In this document: positions 37,501 to 46,215 of the stretch, piece after piece
Layout: every line of letters starts with the position of its first letter
Numbering within the stretch: position 1 is the stretch's first letter
NCBI GenBank assembly: GCA_000727475.1
Contig: KL647301.1
Location: forward strand, 1,637,055 to 1,701,054
Source: Sarcocystis neurona
Lineage: Eukaryota; Apicomplexa; Conoidasida; Eucoccidiorida; Sarcocystidae
Direction: 5' to 3'
Length of the DNA stretch: 64,000 nucleotides
Program-made: the position numbers and the translations under genes
The notes under the pieces: model-generated
What the model was told of the DNA's origin: nothing
The model's input: only the letters and a program-made list of their open reading frames with translations
Database searches by the model: none

Positions 37501-37536
37501 TACGACAGACTACAGCTGCCGCGACCGTCGGTGTAG
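22179..37536 (+). CDS. PIGL: PIG-L, N-acetylglucosaminyl-phosphatidylinositol de-N-acetylase
   Basis: This enzyme removes the acetyl group from GlcNAc-PI, the second step of GPI-anchor synthesis, on the cytosolic face of the ER. Exons are 22179-23058, 27092-27282, 32415-32482, 33455-33913, 35579-35641 and 37482-37536 (TAG). Phases match at all five junctions (1, 0, 2, 2, 2), giving 571 residues. An N-terminal hydrophobic helix ([19 protein letters not shown]) should anchor it in the ER. A Gln/Glu/Ala-rich tract fills about residues 70-250. The catalytic AHPDDE motif is at 261-266. Exon 2 carries [18 protein letters not shown]; exon 3 carries [12 protein letters not shown] with the second metal-binding His pair; exon 4 carries [18 protein letters not shown] after a Ser-rich insert; exon 5 carries [14 protein letters not shown]; exon 6 starts with YSYAN, the usual family ending. 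Human PIG-L is about 250 residues, so roughly half of this protein is low-complexity insert. A segment between exons 4 and 5 that homologues usually have seems short or missing, so one small exon may have been overlooked. Confidence 0.9.
22390..22900 (+). repeat. CAG/GAG repeat block in PIG-L exon 1
   Basis: Interrupted CAG, GAA and GCA runs, translated as Gln, Glu and Ala homopolymers between the membrane helix and the catalytic domain. The block stays in frame throughout and ends about 60 bases before the AHPDDE codons. Confidence 0.9.
23059..27091 (+). other. PIG-L intron 1
   Basis: Starts gtactc, ends ctgtctacag. It contains long TA/GT/CATA microsatellites (about 23230-23740, 24230-24420, 24660-26130), pyrimidine-rich unique sequence (about 23750-24110 and 26160-27060) and CTG runs near 26430, 26660 and 27004-27050. 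No exon-like sequence with family motifs was found. Confidence 0.75.
27283..27528 (+). other. Open read-through of PIG-L exon 2 with a 24-bp tandem repeat
   Basis: After the donor gtaagt the exon 2 frame stays open for 81 more codons, then stops. It contains three perfect copies of a 24-base unit starting GCCACACCGGCGGCAGCAGC (at 27424, 27448 and 27472), read as Ala/Gly/Thr/Pro repeats. Homologues have no insert between the strand ending RRIQV and FTFD, so I treat this as intron; retention would give a truncated protein. Confidence 0.55.
29190..30560. repeat. Degenerate GA/TA satellite in PIG-L intron 2
   Basis: About 1.4 kb of diverged units of roughly 60-100 bases. Each alternates a purine block (GAGAGAGACAGAGAAACGAC or AACAACTCACAAG) with TATGTACATATATATA. 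Purines dominate the + strand, unlike the rest of this intron. All open frames here are Tyr/Ile-rich on one strand or Arg/Glu-rich on the other and are translated repeat. Confidence 0.8.
30561..31050. other. Purine-rich block in PIG-L intron 2
   Basis: Non-satellite, strongly purine-rich on the + strand up to about 30900. The minus strand is open over 30490-31050 but codes only Ser/Leu/Pro/Phe-rich sequence, as expected from pyrimidine-rich DNA. I see no gene. Confidence 0.5.
32137..32264. repeat. Perfect 64-bp tandem duplication
   Basis: Two identical 64-base copies (32137-32200 and 32201-32264), each starting TGATAGCTGAGATTCCTGCT. They sit in a CTG-rich part of PIG-L intron 2, 150 bases upstream of exon 3. 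Perfect identity points to a very recent duplication or an assembly duplicate. Confidence 0.92.
32590..32890. repeat. CTG repeat block with TCGCGG interruptions, PIG-L intron 3
   Basis: Several copies of a CTG-run-plus-GTCGCGGGCC unit of about 24 bases, then CTGCTGCAGCTGTCGCGT units. It reads CTG in the sense of the gene, opposite to the CAG sense of the exons. Confidence 0.85.
33930..34690. repeat. CTG repeat block, PIG-L intron 4
   Basis: Interrupted CTG/TTG/GTG runs on the + strand over about 750 bases. Translated frames are Leu-, Cys- or Ala-rich and open by composition only. The intron continues to the exon 5 acceptor at 35578. Confidence 0.85.
35440..35578. repeat. CTG/GCC repeat running into the PIG-L exon 5 acceptor
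   Basis: Units of GCTGCTGCCGCCACT and CTGCTGCTGCCACT lead without a break into TGCTGCTGCTGCTGCAG, the acceptor for exon 5. The repeat therefore supplies the sequence just upstream of the 3' splice site. Confidence 0.85.
35931..36180. repeat. 42-48 bp tandem repeat, PIG-L intron 5
   Basis: About five diverged units of the form TAGACGTATACATATACAT...TATATAACGTGG. A reverse-complement copy of one unit is at about 36804-36890, making this the outer part of the inverted repeat described separately. Confidence 0.75.
36187..36803. repeat. Inverted repeat, 57-bp arms, about 500-bp spacer
   Basis: Arm 36187-36243 and arm 36747-36803 are reverse complements with about five mismatches. Both contain CTATACGTACATGTCCAGG and its complement. 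Similarity continues outward into the tandem repeat on the left and a single unit on the right. The spacer contains a purine-rich block (36240-36350). Confidence 0.85.
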
Positions 37537-38107
37537 GCCGAGTTGTTCAAAGACTTTTTCAGCTGCTCGAAGAAGTGCCTTTTCGAGGTATACTCCTGCG
37601 TAGAGAAAAGTCGCTCACATCCTTCTTGGGAGAAAACACGACTCGCGCGGGTTTGCGCGCTGCATCGTGACGTGAGCAGGTGCACCTACACTGCGGAAAC
37701 GCGTGCGCCTACAGCCCCACACACACATACACTGCCTTGCGGCTGAGCAGTATTCCATGCATAAATGTGTAGTGTGCGGCTGTTTGTGTGTGCGTGTGTA
37801 CAGAGATGCAAGGTAGAAGAAGAAATTGAAAAGTGCGTGTGACTCACAGCGGCACAGACACGCCGGCAGATCTGCTTGTCTCATTACAAGCGCATGTGTA
37901 CGTGTCGCTGGGTGTATCGGGTGTATGTACACCCGGTGCCTGAGAAGTGCGAGGGGCCCTGTCTCTACGTAGGTACATACAGACACACCAAGGTATCTGC
38001 ACGTATACAATACTACACATATGTGTATATACATGTGTGGGTGCATATGTATGTACATGTGTGGGCATATACGTATATACATGTATGGGTGTCTACTTCT
38101 TTTGTAG

Positions 38108-39092
38108 ACACACACCAGACAGGAACGCGCTATTTGTTTCAAGCTCTTCGGCGTCCCTCCTCTACACGCAAGTACATTCCGCTGTATTTTTATATACACG
38201 TGTGTATATAAAAAGAGAGAGAGAAGGAGAGAGATTTTTTGTTCTCTTATATGTAATTGTTTGGCGCGTTCTCCCTGGGTGTATATTTGTAAAGTTCTCT
38301 CGTTCCAACGCGAGTGAGGGAGGAACATTTGCCGCTCCGGGGATAGAGCCCGTCGGACGTGTCTATGCCCAAGTGAAAAAGAAGGGCGAACACGGCTCGC
38401 AGCCGCTTCTGTGGAAGCGTGCGCTGTCGCGAAAAGAAACAAAATATGATTTTTCTCAATTGAAAGTGATCCTGCACACAAGTGCAGTTCGCCTTCTATC
38501 TATTCGTATGTTATACAGCTCCCGATATAATATATGCATATATAGATACTATATATATGTATATACGTATGTATTTGTGTGTGCGTATACCGACACACAC
38601 CTGCGAGGGTAGCTCTACGCTACGCTCACATTTGAATATGTGTATACGGATTTCTGTTAACGTTTGAGGTGTACCGTAAAATTTGAAGTTTTGCCGAATC
38701 GTCACCAACAACTAGTTGGAGCAGAATGATAGCTGCTCGCTTTCAAAAGCGCACGCTTCGACGCTAACCAGCGATTTTTTTTCTCTTTTTTAACGAAGAA
38801 ATCAAGAAATTGCAGCATTTGACTTGCACCGGGTGTGCGGCGCACAGGTGTTTCTGGGGTGTGTTGGAGGACACCGCCCCGACTACAGAGGAAGCCGTTC
38901 CTTCACTCTTTTTCTTCCCCTGCTCCTCTTTAACCGTATGATGTCATCTTTAAGGCTAAAGCTTCTTCGGTTTTTATCCCCCTTTCGCAGTCCGCGTCAG
39001 AGAAGCGACAACATCCTCTCGTTCCCGTGCCGTCACCAAAGAGAAAAATTGCAGGAAAAACGTATCTGCAGGATTTCCTGCTTTACGTCTAG
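38108..39092 (+). CDS. Small basic protein of unknown family (3' exons)
   Basis: Four exons join in matching phase: 38108-38171, 38295-38505, 38807-38847 and 38991-39092 (TAG). The acceptors of the last two follow strong pyrimidine tracts. The last about 138 residues are visible. Exon 38295-38505 is the most convincing (GRVYAQVKKKGEHGSQPLLW), and the final exon ends with a Pro/Lys/Arg cluster (VPSPKRKIAGKTYLQDF), which could be a nuclear localisation signal. The start is unresolved. A possible first exon has ATG at 37308 in good context with donor CTGCAG/gtggga at 37335; its next exon would use the acceptor at 37482, which PIG-L also uses in another frame. I do not recognise the protein. Confidence 0.4.
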
Positions 39093-40401
39093 TTCTCTTC
39101 CGTCGACACTTTCAGAACTGGACTATCCACACGTAATACACTCGTTACGGATTCTCACACGGACAGACTCCAGTTGCACGTCGTATAGAAGTGTGTATAT
39201 TTGTAAAGCTGTTGAGAGATACGTAAATATATTTGTCTACGTGCGACTGTGCGCACAGTTGCGCACTTCCTCCACTTCTTACAAATGCGTTTTGCGTACT
39301 CGTGCACGTAGATATGATATGAAAAGTGTGCTCCATAAATATATTGTGTACGTATAGCTTTCTGTAGGCTTTCTTACAGGCCTTCTTACATGTGTAGCCT
39401 TTCTTGCGGCCATTGCACTCCCGTACATACGTATGTCTGCTTTTATGAATAATATATATATATATATGTAGACGTGTGTGTATGTATACGCGTACACACG
39501 TGTACGAATGTATATATATATATATATATATACGTGCGTATGTAATAAAAATTGTACTAGCTTTTTTATGAAGACTTGAAAAAATACACTCTAAAAGCGA
39601 CGGGCACATATCCCATGAACTCTCGCGATCTCTCCACCTCTCTGCGTCACCAGATGAACTGCAACTATAACATAGTTGCAGGCGAATTGTTTACGGATGA
39701 ATATATATGTAATAAGTGCAGATATATATATATATATGTACAAGCACTGGCTAATTACTGTGGTATGGGTGTATGCATATCTATAAGGACAAATAGCTAC
39801 TACGCAAGTCCATTGATAGACACTAATGTGGAGATCCTCATGCACACACATCTAGAGCTCCTTATATGAGTAAGTAAGGTGTAGACCGCATACACGTGTT
39901 TGGCTTGATACAAATACGTATAAACGTGTACATGTATGTGTACTTATATATATACATAGATAGATAGAGAGACATACGTATACACACCCACGTATGTATA
40001 CAGGTACGTATGGACGCACGTGTGTTTACAGTGGCTGATGTGTACGTGTGAGTGCTTTCATGAATAATCTTCTGCGTGGGTTTTCGTATACGTGTACACC
40101 TTGTCTATCTTATTGGAGGACGGGTGCACATGTGTGCCTGGTTGTTAGGACCTTGTCCGCAGGTACATATGGCACTTGAGACAAGCACCGCATAAAACGT
40201 TCGCGAGTAGGCGTCAGATTTTTTAGATATGTTGACTTTCACGTGGGTTTCGTGGGGAAGTCGCAAGTTGACGAAACCCTGAGATGTTTCGTCTTGGTGT
40301 CTACGGCGGTAACGTCACCTGACAGAAAAGTAGTATTCACACGCTTGTAAAAGGAGAATGCTGCAGGTGCGCCGTCCTGCCGCCAGAAAGAGTTTCTTTA
40401 G

Positions 40402-40859
40402 CCGGTGCGTCCGGAACAATTAAGGGCAGACATCTTAGAATATCTTTTTCTATGTAAAAATCCACTCGCCCAACTCGCAGAGCACACGTCTAGGAGGTTT
40501 TGCCGTGAAAGAGAATATCGACTTTCCACGCCGCGTCTTCCTTCAGTGTCCAAATTCGCAGCCACAACATTTCCGCATAGTGAACGAAGTTCTCCTACCT
40601 CGTCTTCCCTAGCATGATCTGCGCTTTTAGGAACGCACAGAAGGGGAGTGCGAGTCTTGACATGTGGCGATTAGTGGAAGTACCAGAAGTTATGTTCTTT
40701 GATGTCAAGACTACATTTTCAGCTTCCAACTCACAAGTGGTTTTCAGGGCTGCTGAGCCCAGGGAGCCCTCAGCCCGCCTTCACTGGAATACAATTCACT
40801 CATGTCGCAGGACGTGCGTCTCCGCATTGACGTTACATTGGTACTGTGAATTCTTCTAG
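40402..40859 (+). CDS. Two overlapping hypothetical open frames
   Basis: The first frame (40402-40617) begins right after TTTCTTTAG, a plausible acceptor. It reads protein-like sequence (RPEQLRADILEYLFLCKNPL) to a stop at 40617. A second frame starts with ATG at 40614, overlapping by ATGA, and runs 81 codons to 40859. Neither has a recognised family. The first could be a terminal exon; the overlap is probably chance. Confidence 0.22.
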
Positions 40860-42597
40860 ATCTCGTAGCGCATTCGTTTTTTTTTGTCAGGGAGATCTCT
40901 ACGTGTCACGCAGCAAAGAAGTTGTGTGGTCTTCCGCTGGTCCCGCCAAATAAATGTGCTGAGACATAGAGAATTATGATCCTCCTTCATTCAATGAGAA
41001 ACAAATAGGCTCGTCTCCAACTCCGACACAGCAGCACGTAGGTAGTTAACATCTAAGGAAGTAAAGTTTTCTTTCTTTCTCTATTCGGATAAAGACACTT
41101 CTCAGAGATGGAAAGCCTGAACGCTCGCACTCACAGAAGAGGGGAAGAGAAACTCAGGTCCTACTTTTGGGAGGACGAGTTTTTCTGATTCCAGTGTAAG
41201 GTGGATTTTCACAGTCTGCCTCACACGTTAGTGGAATGAACTGTAATTTATCGTGAAAAGGTGATTCCCCAATTGGTTAAAATACTTGATACACATGATC
41301 TGCTCTGCGAACGTTGTTCTCACAACACTATTAGACCACGATTGACTACGGTTCGTAGACTCCTGCGTCGCTTTCTTTTGGAAAGCGGTTGACAAGTGGT
41401 CAACAACCAGTATTTTTGCTGTATTCGGGGGAGGGGGACATCACATTTCTGACGACTGTCTTCTGCGCTTGCACGGTTGAAATGTAGTCTTACTGACCTC
41501 CCCCGCAAGCCGATCTTGTGGTAAACTCGTAGCGCACACGGAGGCTATTGGTTAATTCATCCGTCTTCTGCCTATTGTTTCATTTCTGCTGTACGTATGT
41601 TTCCCGCTCGTCTTCTGCCGCTGAATTTTCCTTCGTAACAGTGGAGTCTGAAGTGCAGTGAGCACGCACGACTTCGTGGTTTTCTGGCGTTAACGCGAGT
41701 AATATCATGGGACTGCCTGCAGCCTGCATACCCTTGGGCGTGATTGTACGTAATTTCACATGTTTTATACAAGTGTGTATGACGTAACGCATGAAGTGGA
41801 GTGTTTCCTGCATTTGGTGCCACAGTTGAAACTTTGGCAGTGTGGGAGTTTTTGCCGGCGCCGTCAAACTGTTCCGAAACTAACCTGTCACTTGTGCGTC
41901 CATCAGCTGTGCGCAGGACAGGAATTCTAAAAAAGAAGATTCTCCTTTCCAGGTTCATGCTACGAGGGACCTTCTTGTCCCCCTGCTGCCCTGCAGTTTT
42001 CTCTGCAGCACTTGTAGTACCAACTCGGTACTGGAAAAAATAGTCCAGGATGTGACACATTCCTCACACGTACTGCCCCGCCCGAGTGCACACAGAGAGC
42101 AAGCAACACGTGCAGGTGCATGCCGTGGCTACACAGATCCACACTTTTCTACGTCAAAGCCTGTTGTCCGCATCTCTACGCCACCCACGCCTGCATCTAT
42201 ATATATATATATATTAGAAATAGAAACGAACCAGTGTGCCCACAGCCGCACGCGCATGTAGCCACGTAGTGTGGCTACATAAACGCCCTTCGTGACTACG
42301 AGGTGGCGGCGCCTCTGCAGAAAAATATAAGCATTTACTCGAAAACGTGACTTTCGCATAATTGTGGAGTGGCGTGATAAGAATGTCGCTGCTTGCCCGT
42401 AGATGAATGTAAAGAAACCGTTCGGAAGTTCTTGCTAGTAGGCAGCTTTACCTATTGCTCACGTGAATGGTATGTGGACGTGGACAAGTGTCTCTCTATC
42501 TCTCCCTCTCTCTACAGACGTATCCGTGTCACCCTCACTCGAGACCGGTATTACCTTCACATGTGTATACATATATGTATTGGTCCGTGTCGCAAAG

Positions 42598-43034
42598 CGG
42601 AGAACACACTCCTTCGTTGGAGAAGGCTGAAGAGGAAGAAAATTTTCAAATTAGCCCTGAGGTTGTAGGTAACATAAAGGAGCGCATGTCACGGAGCGAT
42701 GGTAACTTTGCTGCGAAAAGTGTGTTTGCAGGCGCCGCGGAGCCAACAGGAGCGGTGCGGCCTTCCCGACCTGGGTGTAGCAGAGTGTCACATCTGTTCC
42801 TCTCTTCGAACTTTTAACTTACCAAAGAAACACGAGAATTCACAAGTGCGTCTCTGCTACATGTCTACGGAAATGTTAGGAAAAAAAAAATTTTTGTCGC
42901 CGTCGCTGTGGGCTGCAGTTGTCTTCAGTAGACGTGTACCTGCGTGGCCGAATAGCAGTACGCGCGAACTATACAATCGGTTGGTAGGCAAATTCGGGTG
43001 GAAGTGTGTGCCTCTACGCGGTCTAACCCTCTAA
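42598..43034 (+). CDS. Hypothetical exon-like frames
   Basis: One frame (42598-42817) contains a charged stretch (SLEKAEEEENFQISPEVV) with a good donor at 42668-42669 (GTAG/gtaaca). The frame 42699-43034 overlaps it and also looks protein-like downstream of TTTGCAG at 42732. They could be neighbouring exons of one + strand gene, but the reading is ambiguous and no family is recognised. Confidence 0.2.
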
Positions 43035-43480
43035 ACACTCGCACACCTCGACGCGGCATGACCACATATTATATCCAGACGTACCGAAAATAGACGTGCG
43101 CGACCACATACTTGGGTAGACGTATATTCTGTACACGCCTATGCATATACGTATAAGGTAAAAATACTATCTATGTGTTCGCGTGCACGGATGGACAAAC
43201 AACACGCTGTGACAGAAAGTGATTCTCGGAGTAAAGGGCATACGGTGTGGTCTGCAAAAGTGCAGAAACAACAGATGTGTAGGTAGTGCTGTTGAAATCG
43301 CATTTATCAGAAATAAGCGTTTCTCGCGTCAACTGTCCATCTATCTGATGCACGCGTGTTAGCGTCATCTCACTATTAACAACATACGCTTTTCCTCTAT
43401 GCATAGACTAAACCCTACGCAAATCCGCACACATCTGTGCAAGTCCCATATATCTTTTCTTTAGATACACAAGTAGGTAC

Positions 43481-43729
43481 GTGCGTGCGCAGACACTTAT
43501 TACTTGTGCGGAGGAGACACGGATGTGTGTGCAAAGCAGCAAGGTGCCGATCAACTTTTTCGATAAACACAGGAAGAATGTCGACAAAGCTTTGCAGCGG
43601 CGGCTTTCGCCAGAAGAGCGGCGAAGGCAACTCCTGCAGTTCTCCTTCGCTGTGTCAGACCCGTACATGCCCCAGCTATTTAAAGCAGCTGAAATACGTG
43701 ATACGCTGCTGCTGCTACTTGCGAAATGA
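43481..43729 (+). CDS. Hypothetical terminal exon
   Basis: An open frame ending in TGA at 43729, following CTTTTCTTTAG at about 43464. The last 60 residues look like folded protein (VDKALQRRLSPEERRRQLLQ, then a hydrophobic end LLLLLAK). There is no clear ATG, so it would be a last exon. Family not recognised. Confidence 0.25.
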   Translation: MRAQTLITCAEETRMCVQSSKVPINFFDKHRKNVDKALQRRLSPEERRRQLLQFSFAVSDPYMPQLFKAAEIRDTLLLLLAK

Positions 43730-44718
43730 AGTTGGTTCGCGTTCCACGGACAACAATAGTTGTCCTTCGCTCCTGTCAATCATCGCTGGCATACCCACGT
43801 AGTTCCACGTTCGCTTGATTACGGCTTCACATATACACGTAGAGGGAGAAAGAGATATAGATATAACCAGATGTACACACCGCTGTGAACAGATGTAGAA
43901 GGACATAATTAAAAAATATATATGTATATATATGAGTACACATGTGGTGCCTAGTTGTACCAGACACCTGGATGGAGATAAAGATGTTTTGTACACGGCT
44001 GGACAGGTTCCACAAACGACGACGTGTGGCCGTACGCAACTTCACGTACAGCTACACATGTCCACACGCATACACACAGGCATATACATATTCATACACA
44101 TGTGTACACAGAGCAAGAGAGACGCAGTACATAGATATAGATGTAGGAATATAAGGAGACAGAGTGCTTCCGCATTCAGTAAACACACGTACACAATGGC
44201 CACTCCCATATACATATATATATATATATATATATATGCATGTCTATATACATGTATATACATATACATATTTAGACGTATATATACATCTATACACAGA
44301 TCTACATAAATACACATATTTGTTTACTACGTGCACGTGGTCTCCTGAGGACACAAAACGGTTCACGGATTCAAACGGATCCCGCGTTTTCGCCCCACTT
44401 CAACTGCATAAAGCAATTCACGTAAAACTGTAGCTAGATCTACACGTACATAAATATATATTTCCTCGACACGTTTTTATCGAATACTTTCGGAATACAG
44501 ATCTCGTTACTGCATTGTCATCCTCGCGAAAAGCAAACCTGCGATTGTTCCTCAGTCCGTGACAATATCGATCACGTTTACTTCTGACGTTGTGTGCAGA
44601 TAAATCATTACACAAGTGCAGACATAGACATTTATACATCAATATGTATACAACAGGACGCACACATGCGTACACACATGGCACACTTATGATACGTTCA
44701 CAGCTCGCTCCATTTACT

Positions 44719-44757
<39 letters not shown>

Positions 44758-44875
44758 ACATGGATGTGTATACATCGACGCCCACTCAGGGAGAGATAGC
44801 GGTAGCAACGGCGGTCGCCGTAATATTCAGCGAAGATGTCAGGGCTGCGCCCGCTCAGTAAAATGAAGCACGTAT

Positions 44876-45133
44876 TTGTCGGGAGAACAGAGCAGAAGGG
44901 CAAACAAGGCAAATGAACAAGACGAAGTGCAGAGGTGTGCTGAGGAAGACTCGCAGGCCTCTGACCACAAAGTCGCCTCCGGCGACCTCGGGGGTGTAGA
45001 GGTCGTCACGGGTCTGTTCGCGTACAAAAGTTATCTGCTTCTTACTTTTACTGGCACGAAAGGAACGGCACCTCTGCAGAGGAGGTCACTGTCGTTATTA
45101 TATGCAAACACGCGTCGCACGCATACACGTTGA
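44876..45133 (+). CDS. Hypothetical open frame
   Basis: 85 codons, polar at first (EEDSQASDHKVASGDLGG), then hydrophobic. It has no ATG in good context and no family. The minus strand is open over 44839-45027. Listed only because the sequence is unique and GC-richer than its surroundings. Confidence 0.12.
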   Translation: MSGEQSRRANKANEQDEVQRCAEEDSQASDHKVASGDLGGVEVVTGLFAYKSYLLLTFTGTKGTAPLQRRSLSLLYANTRRTHTR

Positions 45134-45721
45134 TGGCTTCTCTTTTTTTCAAATATTTACTAAAAAAACACCCGTTTATCCGCGTGCTGCTGACGGGACA
45201 GCCAAGTGAACTCTCAGTCATCTTTCGAGTCACCTTCTGTTTGACAAAAATTCGTAAGTAATTTTCTCTACTCTTTATTATTCTTACACGGAGAGACTCC
45301 ATTGCTGTATGCCCATACATACGTGTACACCTATACACATACTCACATACGTATATCGTTATAAATAACCGTTTCCCTACACTGCACACCTCTGAAAAAC
45401 TCAATGAAGAGCCAAATATTATTCTACGTTGACGCCGCATGAGAAAGCAAATATTAGGACAGCAGTCTATTCTGTCGGATGCGTTGCGCTCTCTTCTTAA
45501 TTCGAAGTCGCGGAAACGTCTGAGACATCGCGAACGTAGTAGCCGTCTGGTTCACATAAAAAACGTAGATAAAGAAGAGGCCATAATCCTTGCAAGAGAC
45601 AGGGTGCGGTGAGAGAGAGAGAGTGATGGCAGACGGCCTGTTGAGAGGGGAACTGTGGAAACCGCACGCCATTGGAATCCTCTTCTCGCCTGAACGCGCT
45701 GTCCTGAGTACATGACGGGAG

Positions 45722-46000
45722 CAGCGGCTGCGGTGTACATACACCGCAGTAGTTGCAGCGTACATACGCCGTAGTAGCTGCAGTGTACATACACCGCAGT
45801 AGCTGCAGTGTACATACACCGCAGTAGCTGCAGTGTACATACACCGCAGTAGCTGCAGTGTACATACACCGCAGTAGCTGCAGTGTGCATACACCGCAGT
45901 AGCTGCAGTGTACATACACCGCAGTAGCTGCAGTGTACATACACCGCAGTAGCCGCAGTGTACATACACCGCAGCAGCCGCAGTGTACATACACTGCAGG
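45722..46000. repeat. 25-bp minisatellite, 11 copies
   Basis: TGTACAT recurs every 25 bases from 45734 to 45984; the unit is TGTACATACACCGCAGTAGC plus TGCAG. Most copies are identical and the outer ones differ by one to three bases. The period is not a multiple of three, so every minus-strand frame stays open and gives a repeated Cys/Tyr-rich peptide. The array is 216-490 bases past the acyl-CoA synthetase stop and could be in its 3' UTR. Confidence 0.95.
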
Positions 46001-46215
46001 AAACTTTTTGGTTTTTCGCGTGGGCAGAGCGCTCCAAACGCGAAGCGTTTTCGCAGCGAAGCAAGGAAAAAGGAAAGCCAAATCACTTTCACTTTACACG
46101 AAGTACGTAAAAAATTCCAGCGAGCACAAAAACGTGAAGCGCACAACGAGGTAAAAAGTCGTTAACAACCGCAGTCACATAAAGAAAGTCGGTTCTGCAG
46201 AATGCAAAGACAACA

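Larger units (their letters stand above)
39093..45720. other. Region between the small + gene and the acyl-CoA synthetase, mostly unassigned
   Basis: Microsatellites at about 39440-39540, 39930-39990, 44210-44300 and 44720-44760. The rest is unique sequence without strong signals. Low-confidence exon-like stretches are listed at 40402-40859, 42598-43034, 43481-43729 and 44876-45133. About 40860-42390 shows nothing I can support. Confidence 0.4.

Noticed and set aside
43025..43036. A telomere-like TAACCCTCTAAAC string
   Set aside because: It is a single imperfect copy, not an array.
45722..46000. CRISPR-like direct repeat array
   Set aside because: Units are back to back with no unique spacers, and the genome is eukaryotic.
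45454..46146. Minus-strand frames of 170-230 codons over the 25-bp array
   Set aside because: All three frames are open because of the repeat period, so openness is no evidence of a gene.
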